Assembly: GCA_021298285.1 (NCBI GenBank)
Contig: JAJTFN010000074.1
Coordinates: 1-40,546, forward strand
DNA: 40,546 nt
Reading direction: 5' to 3'
From: Verrucomicrobium sp.
GTDB lineage: Bacteria; Verrucomicrobiota; Verrucomicrobiia; Limisphaerales; UBA9464
In this document: piece by piece, positions 26,248 through 35,508 of the stretch
Numbering within the stretch: position 1 is the first letter of the stretch
How the letters are laid out: each line of letters starts with the position of its first letter
Program-made: the position numbers and the translations under genes
Notes under the pieces: generated by a model
Database searches by the model: none
Seen by the model: only the letters and a program-made list of their open reading frames with translations
What the model was told of the DNA's origin: nothing

Positions 26248-26564
26248 CGGCCGAAAACTTGTTCTAGCGGTACTCCGCCCTTTGCCATAGAAGCCTCGCC
26301 CGCCGTGGTTCAAACCTTGGCGGACCGCACAGCCGACAACATCCCGATCCGATGCAAACCAACCGCCCTGAATCCCATAATTGCGCGTGTTTTCGGCAAT
26401 TTTCCGGGTTCGACGGCGGTCCCGGGGCCGCGCAGGGCCGCCCGGCCGCCGGAATCCGGCCTCTGTCGGGCATCCAGGCAAAGGATCCCAGGATCGCCCG
26501 GTGACCGGGGACGGTGAATAAGACGCGATCCGATCCGATTTCGAGAGTCCCTTTCCAACAATCC

Positions 26565-27992
26565 ATGTCCGACCAACCTCAAGCCGTGTGGCAAGCAGCG
26601 CAGCAGACCCTCCGGGGAATGCTCAAGACGGAGTTGTACAACCTTTGGTTCGCTCCGGTGACCGCCCGGTGTCTGGAGGGTGACACCCTCACCCTCGAGG
26701 TGGCCGACGAATTCTGTGAGGTCTGGCTGAAGGACAACTACCTCGACGTCCTGAGGTCCGTGGTCAGTCGGGTGGCGATCCGGCCCATCCAGGTGAACTT
26801 CGCCGTCCGTGCGTCAGACGCGGCGACCACGCCCGTCCCCCTCTCGACGGATCGGGCATCGTTGTCCGAGTCCCTCCCGGCCACGCAGTCCGGACCGGTG
26901 GATCGGGGGGCGGAGCGTTCGGCGGGCAATCGTGCGGCCGCCCCCTCGTCCGAGGCGCCCCGGAGGCAGGAGGGACTTTTCAATCCCAACAACACCTTCG
27001 ACACCTTCGTGGTCGGGTCCAACAACCACCATGCCCACGCCGCATGCATGGGCGTGGCGCAGAAGCCCGGCCACACCTACAACCCGCTGTTCCTCTTCGG
27101 CGGTGTGGGCCTCGGCAAGACCCATCTCCTGCAGGCGATCGGGCACCATGTGCTGGCCCACAAGAAGAACGCCCGCATCGGCTACCTGTCGTGCGAGCGC
27201 TTCACCAATGAATTCATCGAGGCGCTGCAGAACAGCCAGTTGACCAAGTTCCGCAAGAAGCACCGCGAACTGGACGTGCTGCTCATCGATGACATCCAGT
27301 TCCTGCAGGGCAAGGAGCGCATCCAGGAGGAATTCTTCCACACCTTCAACGCCCTGCATGATGCCCACAAGCAGATCGTCCTGACCTGCGACCGGCCTGC
27401 CAACGAGATCCAGGGGTTGGAGCAGCGGCTCATCTCGCGCTTCGAGTGGGGAATGACGGCCGACCTCAAGGCCCCGGACGTCGAGACCCGCCTGGCCATC
27501 CTCAAGAAGAAGGCGGCCGCGCTCGGGGTCAACCTGCCCGAGGAGATCATCCTCTTCCTGGCCAACCGCATCCGGACCAACATCCGTCGCCTGGAGGGCG
27601 CGCTGGTCCGCGTGGCGGCCTACGCCCAGATCTCCGGCAAGTCCCTCGACCTCGAGACGGTCGAGACGCTCCTGCGCGAGATCCTGCAGGAGGAGGGCAA
27701 GGTGGCCATTTCGGTGGGCGAGATCCAGAAGCGGGTCGCCGACTACTTCGACATCCGCCTGGCCGACATGACCAGCAAACGGCGCCCGGAAAACATCGCC
27801 TTCCCCCGCCAGATCGCCATGTACCTGGCCCGCCAGCTCACCGAACACTCGCTCAGCGCCATCGGCGAATCCTTCGGCGGACGCGACCATGGCACGGTGC
27901 TGCACGCCTGCCGCCAGGTCCGCGACCGCATGGAGGTCGAGGCCAAGGTCCGTCAGGACGTCGGCTATCTCGAGAAACAGCTCACGCGCTGA
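26565..27992 (+). CDS. dnaA: Chromosomal replication initiator protein DnaA
   Basis: DnaA binds DnaA boxes and opens oriC. ATG 26565 gives [20 protein letters not shown], the domain I start; an in-frame start at 26514 would add 17 residues unlike DnaA. Domain II is a Pro/Ser-rich linker (about residues 85-140). Domain III (AAA+) starts at [15 protein letters not shown] and has Walker [11 protein letters not shown] (about 178-187) and Walker [11 protein letters not shown] (about 238-247). Domain IV carries the DNA-binding signature [15 protein letters not shown] (about 438). It is 475 residues. dnaN does not follow; the next gene is the first FG-GAP protein. Confidence 0.97.
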   Translation: MSDQPQAVWQAAQQTLRGMLKTELYNLWFAPVTARCLEGDTLTLEVADEFCEVWLKDNYLDVLRSVVSRVAIRPIQVNFAVRASDAATTPVPLSTDRASLSESLPATQSGPVDRGAERSAGNRAAAPSSEAPRRQEGLFNPNNTFDTFVVGSNNHHAHAACMGVAQKPGHTYNPLFLFGGVGLGKTHLLQAIGHHVLAHKKNARIGYLSCERFTNEFIEALQNSQLTKFRKKHRELDVLLIDDIQFLQGKERIQEEFFHTFNALHDAHKQIVLTCDRPANEIQGLEQRLISRFEWGMTADLKAPDVETRLAILKKKAAALGVNLPEEIILFLANRIRTNIRRLEGALVRVAAYAQISGKSLDLETVETLLREILQEEGKVAISVGEIQKRVADYFDIRLADMTSKRRPENIAFPRQIAMYLARQLTEHSLSAIGESFGGRDHGTVLHACRQVRDRMEVEAKVRQDVGYLEKQLTR

Positions 27993-28054
27993 GCCGGATC
28001 CCCGGCCGGACTTCTCGGCTGGAATCGCCCGGCCGGCCGGGACACCCTCGGCAC

Positions 28055-31000
28055 GTGGCATCCCTCGGTTCCAATCGGGTCCTGCTGCTGGGGATCTTGC
28101 TGGGCGCCCGGACCTGGGGTCTGGGAGCCGACGTTCCGGTCGGCTTCGAACTGCTCGATGCGCGTGCCACCGGGATCGACTTCACCAACCGGGTCGCCGA
28201 CTCCCGCTACCTGACCAACCAGATCCCGCTCAACGGATCCGGGGTGGCCCTGGGCGACGTGGATGGCGACGGTCGTCCGGACATCTTCCTCGCCGCCTAC
28301 TCGGGCGGCAACGCCCTCTATCGCAACCTCGGCAACTGGACCTTCGACCGCGTCACCGGGAAGGCCTTCGGCGAGGGCGTGTTGTCGGGGTTGGAGGGAA
28401 CCGGTTCGGTGCTGGCCGATGTCGACGGCGACGGGGACCTGGACCTGCTGCTCAACACGCTGGGGCAGGGGACACGAATCTTCCTCAACGACGGCGCCGG
28501 CCGGTTCACGGCGGGCGCGGTGCTCAACCCGCGCCGGGCCGGCTCGAGCCTGTCGCTGGCCGATGCCGACGGCGACGGCGACCTCGATCTGTACGTGGCC
28601 AACTACCGCACGGCCACCGTGCGGGACGATCCCAAGGCCAAGTACTCGATCCTGGAGGAGAACGGCCGTCAGCGGATCGTGGCCTACAACGGTCGGTCCA
28701 CCGACGAGCCCGACCTGGTCGGACGCTTCACGATGACCCCGGCTGGACCCCGCGAGAACGGGGAGGCCGACGTCCTCTACCTCAACGATGGCAGGGGCGG
28801 GTTCACCGCGGTGTCATGGACCGGGGGCGCCTTCCTCGCCGCGTCCGGGCGCCCGATGGATTCGGCCCCGCAGGACTGGGGCCTGAGCGTGCTCTTCCGG
28901 GACCTCACCGGGGATGGCCGTCCCGACCTGTACGTCTGCAACGACTTCCACTCCGAGGACCGCTTCTGGATCAACGACACGCCTCCGGGCGGCCCGCTGC
29001 GGTTCCGGGCCGCACCGGCCAACGCCCTGCGGCACACCAGCGCCTTCTCCATGGGCGTTGATGCCGCCGACATCGACCGCGACGGCGTGGACGACTTCCT
29101 GGTGCTGGACATGCTCAGCCGGGACCACCGCCGGCGGAACTTCCAGATGGAGGGCATCCCGCCGGGGTTCTACCAACCGGGCACCTGGGATGACCGGCCG
29201 CAGTTCTCCCACAACACCCTGTTCCTGGGGCGGGGTGACGGCACCTTCGCCGAGATCGGCCGCCTGGCGGGCCTCAGCGCCAGCGAATGGTCGTGGACCC
29301 CCGTCTTCCTTGACGTGGATCTCGATGGTTACGAGGACCTCCTGGTGTCCAACGGCCACGAGATGGACATGCTGGATGTCGACGTGGCCGCCCGAGCCGA
29401 GGCGATGAAGTCCGGCCGGGCGATGGGACAGCGCGAGATGCTCGAGATGCGGCGGATGTTCGCCCGGCTGGACACGCCCAACGCCGCCTTCCGCAACCGG
29501 GGCGACCTGACCTTTGAGGATGTGACCGCGGCCTGGGGCTTCGACGCGCCTGGCGTGGAGCAGGGGATGGCGGCGGCCGACCTTGATGGCGACGGCGACC
29601 TGGACCTGGTGCTCAACACACTGAACGGACCGGCCAAGGTGTACCGGAACAAGGCCGCTGCGGCCCGGTTGGCCGTGCGCCTCCGGGGCCCGGCCGGCAA
29701 CACCCGAGGCATCGGGGCGCGGATCCGGGTGAGCGCGCCGGGATTGCCGGTGCAGACCCAGGAAATGATGTCCGGCGGCCGGTATCTCTCGGGCGACGAG
29801 GCCGTCCGCTGCTTCGCCCTGGGGGCTGCGGCGACGGCCGAGGTCGAGGTCGTCTGGCGCGACGGCCGGGTGACCCGCCGGACCGGCGTGGGCCCCGGCG
29901 CGGTGGAGATCCGCCGGGAGGAGGCCGTCGTGGCGGCTCCCCCTGCGGCAATCGCGACCCCGCAGCCAGTGTTCGAGGCGCTTCCGAACCGCCTGGCCCA
30001 TGTCCACAGCGACACGCCGTTCGACGAGTTCGCCCGACAACCGCTCAAGCCCTTCGACCTCGCCCAGGCCGGCCCGGGCGTGAGCTGGGCCGATGTCAAC
30101 GGGGATGGCCGGGACGACCTGCTGGTGTCGGCGGGTCAGGGGGGCACGCTGGGGGTCTTCACCAACGACGCGCGTGGTGGTTTTTCGGCCTTGGCCGTGC
30201 CGGCGCTGCTCAAGCCTGCCGCGCGGGACCTGTCCACCGTGCTGGTGTTGCGGGGGATGATCCTCGCCGGCATCAGCAATGCCGAGGACGGTGCCACCAA
30301 CGGCGGCGCCCTGCGGATTGTCGATCCGGCCGGCGGCGCCAGCGGGGAGGTCTTGAGCGGACGGGCCTGTCCGGTCGGGTCCATGGCCGCGGCCGATGTC
30401 GACGGCGACGGTGAACTCGAGATCTTCGTCGGGGTTCGCGAGGTGCCCGGCCGATACCCCGAGCCGGCGACCTCCTTCCTGGTGCGCAACCGTGGCGGTC
30501 GCCTGGGCATCGACGGCCGTTTCGAGGCGCTGGGTCTGGTGCAGGGTGCGGTGTTCACCGACCTCGACGACGACGCGCGGCCCGACCTGGCGGTGTCCAC
30601 CTCGTGGGGCCCGCTGCGGCTCTTCCGGAACCGGTCGGGCCGGCTGGAACCCTGGGATCCACCGCTCCGTGGCAAGGGCCTGCCGGCGGGTGTCGATCGG
30701 TTGTCGCAATGGACCGGCCTCTGGCTGGGACTCACGGCCGGCGACTTCGACGGCGACGGCCGCATGGACCTGGCCGCCGGGAACTGGGGACGCAACCACT
30801 TCCTCGGGGCCGACGCCCGCCGGCGCCCGCTGCGGATCCGCCACGGCGATCTCTCGGGCGACGGGATGTGGGACGTGCTCGAGAGCCATGTCGGCCCCGA
30901 CGGCCGCGATTGGCCGGTGCGCCGGCGTCCAGCCTTGGCCGGTTTGGTGCCGGAGGCGGCACGTCGGTTTCCGGATGCCGCTTCGTTCGGCAAGGCGGCC

Positions 31001-31702
31001 ATGGCCGACCTCTTCGGTCCGGCGCTGGACGCCCTGCCAATGGTGTCGGCCCTCAACCTCGATGCCGGGGTGTTGCTCCAGCGCGGGGATCATTTCGAAT
31101 GGCGGCCCTTCCCGGTCCGGGCGCAGGTGGCACCGGCCTACGGGTTGGCCGTCGCCGACTTCGACGGGGACGGCGCCGAGGATGTGTTCCTGTCGCAAAA
31201 CCACTTCGGCGTCCATCCCGACGACGCCCGCTACGACGGCGGGCGCGGGTTGCTCTTGCTCGGGTCGGGTCGCGGGGAGTTCCGCGCCGAGGAGCGCTCG
31301 GGCGTCGTGGCCTGGGGCGAGCAGCGCGGCGTGGCGGTCGCCGACTTCGACGCCGACGGACGAACCGACCTGGCCCTCGGGCAGAACAACGGGCCTACCC
31401 TGCTCTTCGGCAACCGTTCCGCCCGGCCTGGCCTGCGGGTCCGCCTCGCCGGCCCTGCCGGCAACCCGACGGGCATCGGGGCCTCGCTGCGGTGGATCGC
31501 ACGGGGGACCGCAGGGCCACGCCGTGAGGTCCGCCTGGGGGGCGGTTATTGCAGCGTCGACAGCCCCGTGACCGTGCTCGCCTCGGACCGGGCCACCGGG
31601 GAGCTCGAGGTGCGGTGGCCCGGCGGCACCGTGCGCCGCGTGCCCGTGGCGGCCGGCACGGCCGAGATCACCGTCGCGGCCCCGGGCATTCCGACACCAT
31701 GA
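28055..31702 (+). CDS. Exported FG-GAP/VCBS repeat protein with two ASPIC/UnbV modules (paralogue A)
   Basis: This is a probable secreted or surface protein of 1215 residues. GTG 28055 gives a short signal-like start (RVLLLGILLGARTWGLGA). Two halves follow. Half 1 has seven DxDGDGxxD-type calcium loops of FG-GAP repeats (VDGDGRPDIFLA, VDGDGDLDLLLN, LTGDGRPDLYVCND and others). An ASPIC/UnbV domain follows at about residues 545-615 (GNTRGIGARIRVSA, MSGGRYLSGDEAVRCFALG). Half 2 repeats the plan with seven more loops and a second UnbV-like end at about 1133-1205 (GNPTGIGASLRWIA, RWPGGTVRR). Seven repeats per half fits two seven-bladed integrin-alpha-like propellers; CRTAC1-type proteins have one. 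The stop overlaps the start of paralogue B (ATGA). No catalytic residues are recognised. Start uncertain: no clear Shine-Dalgarno, and the frame is open upstream into dnaA. Confidence 0.9.
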   Translation: MASLGSNRVLLLGILLGARTWGLGADVPVGFELLDARATGIDFTNRVADSRYLTNQIPLNGSGVALGDVDGDGRPDIFLAAYSGGNALYRNLGNWTFDRVTGKAFGEGVLSGLEGTGSVLADVDGDGDLDLLLNTLGQGTRIFLNDGAGRFTAGAVLNPRRAGSSLSLADADGDGDLDLYVANYRTATVRDDPKAKYSILEENGRQRIVAYNGRSTDEPDLVGRFTMTPAGPRENGEADVLYLNDGRGGFTAVSWTGGAFLAASGRPMDSAPQDWGLSVLFRDLTGDGRPDLYVCNDFHSEDRFWINDTPPGGPLRFRAAPANALRHTSAFSMGVDAADIDRDGVDDFLVLDMLSRDHRRRNFQMEGIPPGFYQPGTWDDRPQFSHNTLFLGRGDGTFAEIGRLAGLSASEWSWTPVFLDVDLDGYEDLLVSNGHEMDMLDVDVAARAEAMKSGRAMGQREMLEMRRMFARLDTPNAAFRNRGDLTFEDVTAAWGFDAPGVEQGMAAADLDGDGDLDLVLNTLNGPAKVYRNKAAAARLAVRLRGPAGNTRGIGARIRVSAPGLPVQTQEMMSGGRYLSGDEAVRCFALGAAATAEVEVVWRDGRVTRRTGVGPGAVEIRREEAVVAAPPAAIATPQPVFEALPNRLAHVHSDTPFDEFARQPLKPFDLAQAGPGVSWADVNGDGRDDLLVSAGQGGTLGVFTNDARGGFSALAVPALLKPAARDLSTVLVLRGMILAGISNAEDGATNGGALRIVDPAGGASGEVLSGRACPVGSMAAADVDGDGELEIFVGVREVPGRYPEPATSFLVRNRGGRLGIDGRFEALGLVQGAVFTDLDDDARPDLAVSTSWGPLRLFRNRSGRLEPWDPPLRGKGLPAGVDRLSQWTGLWLGLTAGDFDGDGRMDLAAGNWGRNHFLGADARRRPLRIRHGDLSGDGMWDVLESHVGPDGRDWPVRRRPALAGLVPEAARRFPDAASFGKAAMADLFGPALDALPMVSALNLDAGVLLQRGDHFEWRPFPVRAQVAPAYGLAVADFDGDGAEDVFLSQNHFGVHPDDARYDGGRGLLLLGSGRGEFRAEERSGVVAWGEQRGVAVADFDADGRTDLALGQNNGPTLLFGNRSARPGLRVRLAGPAGNPTGIGASLRWIARGTAGPRREVRLGGGYCSVDSPVTVLASDRATGELEVRWPGGTVRRVPVAAGTAEITVAAPGIPTP

Positions 31703-34700
31703 AGCCCAGACCGACCCCGCCCATGATCTCCGCCCTGGTGTCGGTGATCCTGCGGACGCTTCTCCTGGGCCTTGGCCTGCCAGGGGCGGGCGGTCCATGG
31801 GCTGACCGTTTCCTTTGGCTCGGTGCTGCCGAGCCCGCGGCCGGCGCGGCGTGGATCCCTGCGGCGCCGCCGGGTTTGCGTCGGATCACCCCGCTGCCCC
31901 GGCCCGCGGCGCAGGCCCCGGGGTTCACCCGATTGCCGGCGGCCTCCTTGGGCATCGATTTCACCAACCGGCTCTCCGAGGCCCGCGCCGTGACCAACCG
32001 CAACCTGGCCTCAGGCTCCGGGGTCGCCCTGGCCGACGTCGATGGCGACGGCCGGGTCGACGTGTTCCTCTGCGGGCTCGACTCTCCGAATGCCCTCTAC
32101 CGCAACCTCGGCGACTGGCGTTTCACCAACGTGACCGATCGGGCCTTGCCCGGGGTGTCGTGGCTCAATCCGTCCTCGGCCTCCAACGACTCGACCGGTG
32201 CGGCGTTCGCCGACGTGGACGGGGACGGCGATCCGGACCTGCTGGTCAACCAGCTCGGGGGTGGCACCCGGCTCTGGTGGAACGACGGGACCGGGCGATT
32301 CCGTGAGGTGACCGACGAGGCGGGCCTGCGATCCCGTTCCGGCGCGACCTCGATGGCCCTGGCCGACGTGGACGGCGACGGCGACCTCGACCTCTATGTG
32401 GCGAACTTCCGGCCGACCACCGTCCTCGACCAGCCGAACACCCGCTACCAGTTGCGCCAGACCGACGACACCACCGTCGTGGTGGCGGTCAACGGCCGGC
32501 CGGTGACCGCCCCGGACCTGACCAACCGCTTCGAGATCCGGCCGACCGGGGAGGTCGTCGAGATGGGCGAGGCCGATGTCCTGTACCTCAATGTGGGCCA
32601 GGGGCGCTTCACGGCCGTCCCGTGGACCGCCGGAGCCTTCCGGGATGCCGAGGGCAAGCCGTTGTCGGCGCCTCCCCGCGACTGGGGCCTGGCGGCGCGC
32701 TTCCAGGACCTCACGGGCGACGGTCGGCCCGACCTCTACGTGTGCAACGACCTGCACACGCCGGACCGGATCTGGATCAACGAGACGGGGCCCGACCGAT
32801 CCGTCCGGTTCCGGGAACTGTCGCCGGCGGCCCTCCGCAGCAACCCGACCTTCTCGATGGGGGTCGATTTCGGGGATTTCGACCGCAACGGCCACGTGGA
32901 TCTCTTCGCGGTGGACATGTTCAGCCGCAACCGCGCCTGGCGGCACACCCAGACCGCCGGCATGGCCCCGACCCTTCGGCTGCCGGGACGGGCGACCGAC
33001 CGGGCGCAGGTCCAGCGCAACGTGCTCCAGCTCAACCGCGGTGATGGGACGTGGGCCGAGGTCGCGTGGCAGGCCGGCGTCGAGGCCAGCGAGTGGTCGT
33101 GGGGACCGCTGGCGCTGGATGTCGACCTCGACGGGTTCGAGGACATCCTGGTCCCCAACGGCCAATGGCGCGATTTCCAGGATGGCGACGGGGCCCGCCG
33201 CATCTCCGAGGCCCAGCGGCGCGGCGCGCTCAAGACGCCTGCCGAGATCGCGGCGATGGTGCGTTCGTTCCCGAGGCTGGCCACGCCCAACGTGGCCTTC
33301 CGCAACCGGGGCGACGCCACCTTCGAGGACGTCTCGGCCGCCTGGGGCTTCGCGGTCGACTCCATCTCGCAGGGGGCGGCCCTCGCCGACCTGGATGGCG
33401 ACGGCGACCTCGATGTGGTGATGAACGACCTGATGGACGCCCCGGCCTTCCACCGCAACCAAGCCTCGGCCGGCCGGGTCCTCATCCGCCTGCACGGCCT
33501 GGCCCCCAACCCCCGCGGCATCGGCGCGTCGGTGACCGTGACGGCTGCCGGGTTGCCCGACCAGACCCAGGAGATCTTCGCCGGCGGTCGCTACCTCGGG
33601 GGCGACGATCCGGTACGGAGTTTCGCCTCGGGTGCCGCCGCCGCGGTGTCGGTCCGGGTGCGCTGGGCCTCCGGCCGGATCGCGCGGTGGTCCGACCTTC
33701 CGGCCCATTCGGTGATCGAGCTGTGGGAAGACCGTGCCGTGGCCGGACCCGAGGCCCTGTCGACGGGGCATCAGCCCGTCCGATGGTTTGAGGACCGCAC
33801 CGCCAGCCTGGCCCACCGTCACGAGGATGAACCCTTCGACGACTTCGGCCGCCAGCCGGGCCTGCCGTACCGCCTGTCGCAAACGGGACCCTGCCTGAGC
33901 TGGACCGACCTCAATGGCGACGGCCGGCCCGACCTGGTGATCGGCGCGGGGCGTGGGGGGCGACCTGGCATCCGTGTCCAAGGCACGAACGGCGGCTTCG
34001 AGGCCCGCGAGACTCCGCCCTTCCATCGTCCCACCAGCCGGGACCTGGGTTCCCTCCTGCCGATCAACGGCGTCCTGCTGGCAGGGGTCTCGAACCATGA
34101 GGACGGTCTCACCAACGGGGGGGCGCTGCGGATGTACGATCCGGCCGGGGGGCGCAGCGGGGAGATCCTCGTCGGGTCGGCCTTCGCGGTCGGACCGCTG
34201 GCCGCGGCGGATGTCGATGGCGACGGATCGCTGGAGGTCTTTGTCGGTGGGCGTTCGGTCCCCGGCCGGTATCCCGAGCCGGCCGCCTCGCTGCTCCTGC
34301 GCAACCAAGGGGGGCGGCTCGCCCCGATGGTCCGCTGGGAGGCCCTCGGCCTGGTGACCGGGGCCGTGTTCACCGACCTCGACGGTGACGCCCGCCCGGA
34401 CCTGGTCGTGGCGCGCGAGTGGGCTCCGCCCCGGTTCTTCCGCAACGAGGCGGGCCGGTTGGTCGAATGGAGCCTGCCCATCGAGGGCATGCCGGGCACC
34501 CTCTCCGGTCTCTGGAACGCCGTGGCGGCCGGCGATTTCGACGAGGATGGCCGGATGGATCTGGTCTTGGGCAACTGGGGGCGCAACACCCGCTGGAAGG
34601 CCTCGGCCGAGGCGCCCCGCCGGCTGTGGTACGGGGACTTCGGCTCCGGTCAGGGATTCGACCTGGCCGAGAGCTGGTTCGACCCGGTGGCGCGTGCCGA

Positions 34701-35370
34701 CCGGCCGGAGCGCGAGATGGGCCTGTGGGCGGCGCTCTTCCCGGCGATCCGGGAACGGGTCGATTCCCTCGCCGCCTTCTCCCAGGCCACGGTCGCCCAG
34801 CGCGCCCCGGTGTCGTCGCTCTGCGTGGCGGATCTTGACGGTGATGGCCACGAGGACCTGTTCCTCTCGCAGAACTTGTCCACGTCCCATCCGTTCGCCG
34901 AGCGCCTCGACTCGGGGCGTGGTCTCTGGCTGCGGGGTGACGGCCGAGGTGGCTTCGTGGCGGAGGAAACCTGCGGGGTGGATGTCCCGGGCGACGGCCG
35001 GGGCGTCGCGGCCGGCGACTACGACCGCGATGGCCGGGTGGACCTGGCGGTCGCCCAGAACGGGGCCGAGACCACCCTCTGGCGCAACCTCCGGGCGACG
35101 CCCGGCATCCGGGTGCGCCTGGCGGGTCCTCCGGGCAACCCGCAGGCCGTCGGGGCCCGCGTGCGCTGGAAAGCGGCCGACGCCCATGGGCCGTGGCGGG
35201 AGATCCGCCTCGGCTCAGGAGACGGCTCGTGCGACGACCCGGTCCCGGTCCTGGCCGCCGGTGTCCGGAGGATCGACGCGGTGGAGATCCGTTGGCCCGG
35301 CGGAGCCACCGCGGTGGTGCCGGTGGCCGAGGGTCAGCGGGAGATCCTGGCCGCGCTGCCGACCCGCTGA
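31699..35370 (+). CDS. Exported FG-GAP/VCBS repeat protein with two ASPIC/UnbV modules (paralogue B)
   Basis: This is a tandem paralogue of the preceding gene, 1223 residues, starting at ATG 31699 inside the ATGA overlap, so its translation is probably coupled. The N-terminus has a hydrophobic export segment (ISALVSVILRTLLLGLGLPG). Alignable motifs run in the same order as in paralogue A: VDGDGRVDVFLC, VDGDGDPDLLVN, LTGDGRPDLYVCND, VDLDGFEDILVPNG and LDGDGDLDVVMND. The first ASPIC/UnbV domain is at about 600-670 (NPRGIGASVTVTAAG, FAGGRYLGGDDPVRSFASG). A second set of loops follows and then a second UnbV-like end at about 1145-1215. The twelfth loop is degenerate (GDFGSGQGFD), while its counterpart in A is GDLSGDGMWD. 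The two clearly arose by gene duplication and have since diverged. Confidence 0.9.
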   Translation: MKPRPTPPMISALVSVILRTLLLGLGLPGAGGPWADRFLWLGAAEPAAGAAWIPAAPPGLRRITPLPRPAAQAPGFTRLPAASLGIDFTNRLSEARAVTNRNLASGSGVALADVDGDGRVDVFLCGLDSPNALYRNLGDWRFTNVTDRALPGVSWLNPSSASNDSTGAAFADVDGDGDPDLLVNQLGGGTRLWWNDGTGRFREVTDEAGLRSRSGATSMALADVDGDGDLDLYVANFRPTTVLDQPNTRYQLRQTDDTTVVVAVNGRPVTAPDLTNRFEIRPTGEVVEMGEADVLYLNVGQGRFTAVPWTAGAFRDAEGKPLSAPPRDWGLAARFQDLTGDGRPDLYVCNDLHTPDRIWINETGPDRSVRFRELSPAALRSNPTFSMGVDFGDFDRNGHVDLFAVDMFSRNRAWRHTQTAGMAPTLRLPGRATDRAQVQRNVLQLNRGDGTWAEVAWQAGVEASEWSWGPLALDVDLDGFEDILVPNGQWRDFQDGDGARRISEAQRRGALKTPAEIAAMVRSFPRLATPNVAFRNRGDATFEDVSAAWGFAVDSISQGAALADLDGDGDLDVVMNDLMDAPAFHRNQASAGRVLIRLHGLAPNPRGIGASVTVTAAGLPDQTQEIFAGGRYLGGDDPVRSFASGAAAAVSVRVRWASGRIARWSDLPAHSVIELWEDRAVAGPEALSTGHQPVRWFEDRTASLAHRHEDEPFDDFGRQPGLPYRLSQTGPCLSWTDLNGDGRPDLVIGAGRGGRPGIRVQGTNGGFEARETPPFHRPTSRDLGSLLPINGVLLAGVSNHEDGLTNGGALRMYDPAGGRSGEILVGSAFAVGPLAAADVDGDGSLEVFVGGRSVPGRYPEPAASLLLRNQGGRLAPMVRWEALGLVTGAVFTDLDGDARPDLVVAREWAPPRFFRNEAGRLVEWSLPIEGMPGTLSGLWNAVAAGDFDEDGRMDLVLGNWGRNTRWKASAEAPRRLWYGDFGSGQGFDLAESWFDPVARADRPEREMGLWAALFPAIRERVDSLAAFSQATVAQRAPVSSLCVADLDGDGHEDLFLSQNLSTSHPFAERLDSGRGLWLRGDGRGGFVAEETCGVDVPGDGRGVAAGDYDRDGRVDLAVAQNGAETTLWRNLRATPGIRVRLAGPPGNPQAVGARVRWKAADAHGPWREIRLGSGDGSCDDPVPVLAAGVRRIDAVEIRWPGGATAVVPVAEGQREILAALPTR

Positions 35371-35508
35371 CCGGTATCCGGGCCGACGGGTCCCGCGGCA
35401 ACGGCCCCGGGGGGCTCCGTGCGCCGCGCCGCCGCCGCGGGGTTTCATGGGCATCCCGGGTTGCCTTTGGCGGGGAAGAGGGTTCAATTCCAGCGACACC
35501 TCCATCCC

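Larger units (their letters stand above)
26161..26564. other. Regulatory gap upstream of dnaA
   Basis: This 404-base non-coding region contains the hairpin (26174-26208) and the DnaA-box-like pair (26228-26247). A possible -10 hexamer CATAAT (26376-26381, 5/6) is followed by a small inverted repeat AATTGC/GCAATT (26379-26384 and 26396-26401). A -35 for this -10 is poor. No AT-rich unwinding stretch of the sort typical for an origin is obvious. No gene is seen. Confidence 0.5.

Noticed and set aside
25851-26481. Minus-strand open frames rich in LLGGSRLLGR and FLAGAA repeats
   Set aside because: They are shadows of the AKKAAP tandem array; their repeats only mirror the 18-base unit.
28028-28041. 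Terminator between dnaA and paralogue A (CCCGGCCGGCCGGG)
   Set aside because: It is a self-complementary GC palindrome with no loop and no T-run; not a convincing terminator.
27446-28054. Upstream extension of FG-GAP paralogue A across dnaA
   Set aside because: It is an out-of-frame reading of dnaA; FG-GAP sequence and a signal-like start begin only at GTG 28055.
28814-31798. 994-residue open frame on the minus strand
   Set aside because: Long antisense frames are expected in GC-rich DNA with strong codon bias; it is shadowed by paralogue A and has no recognisable domain. The same applies to 32011-35187, 35530-38523 and 20043-22664.
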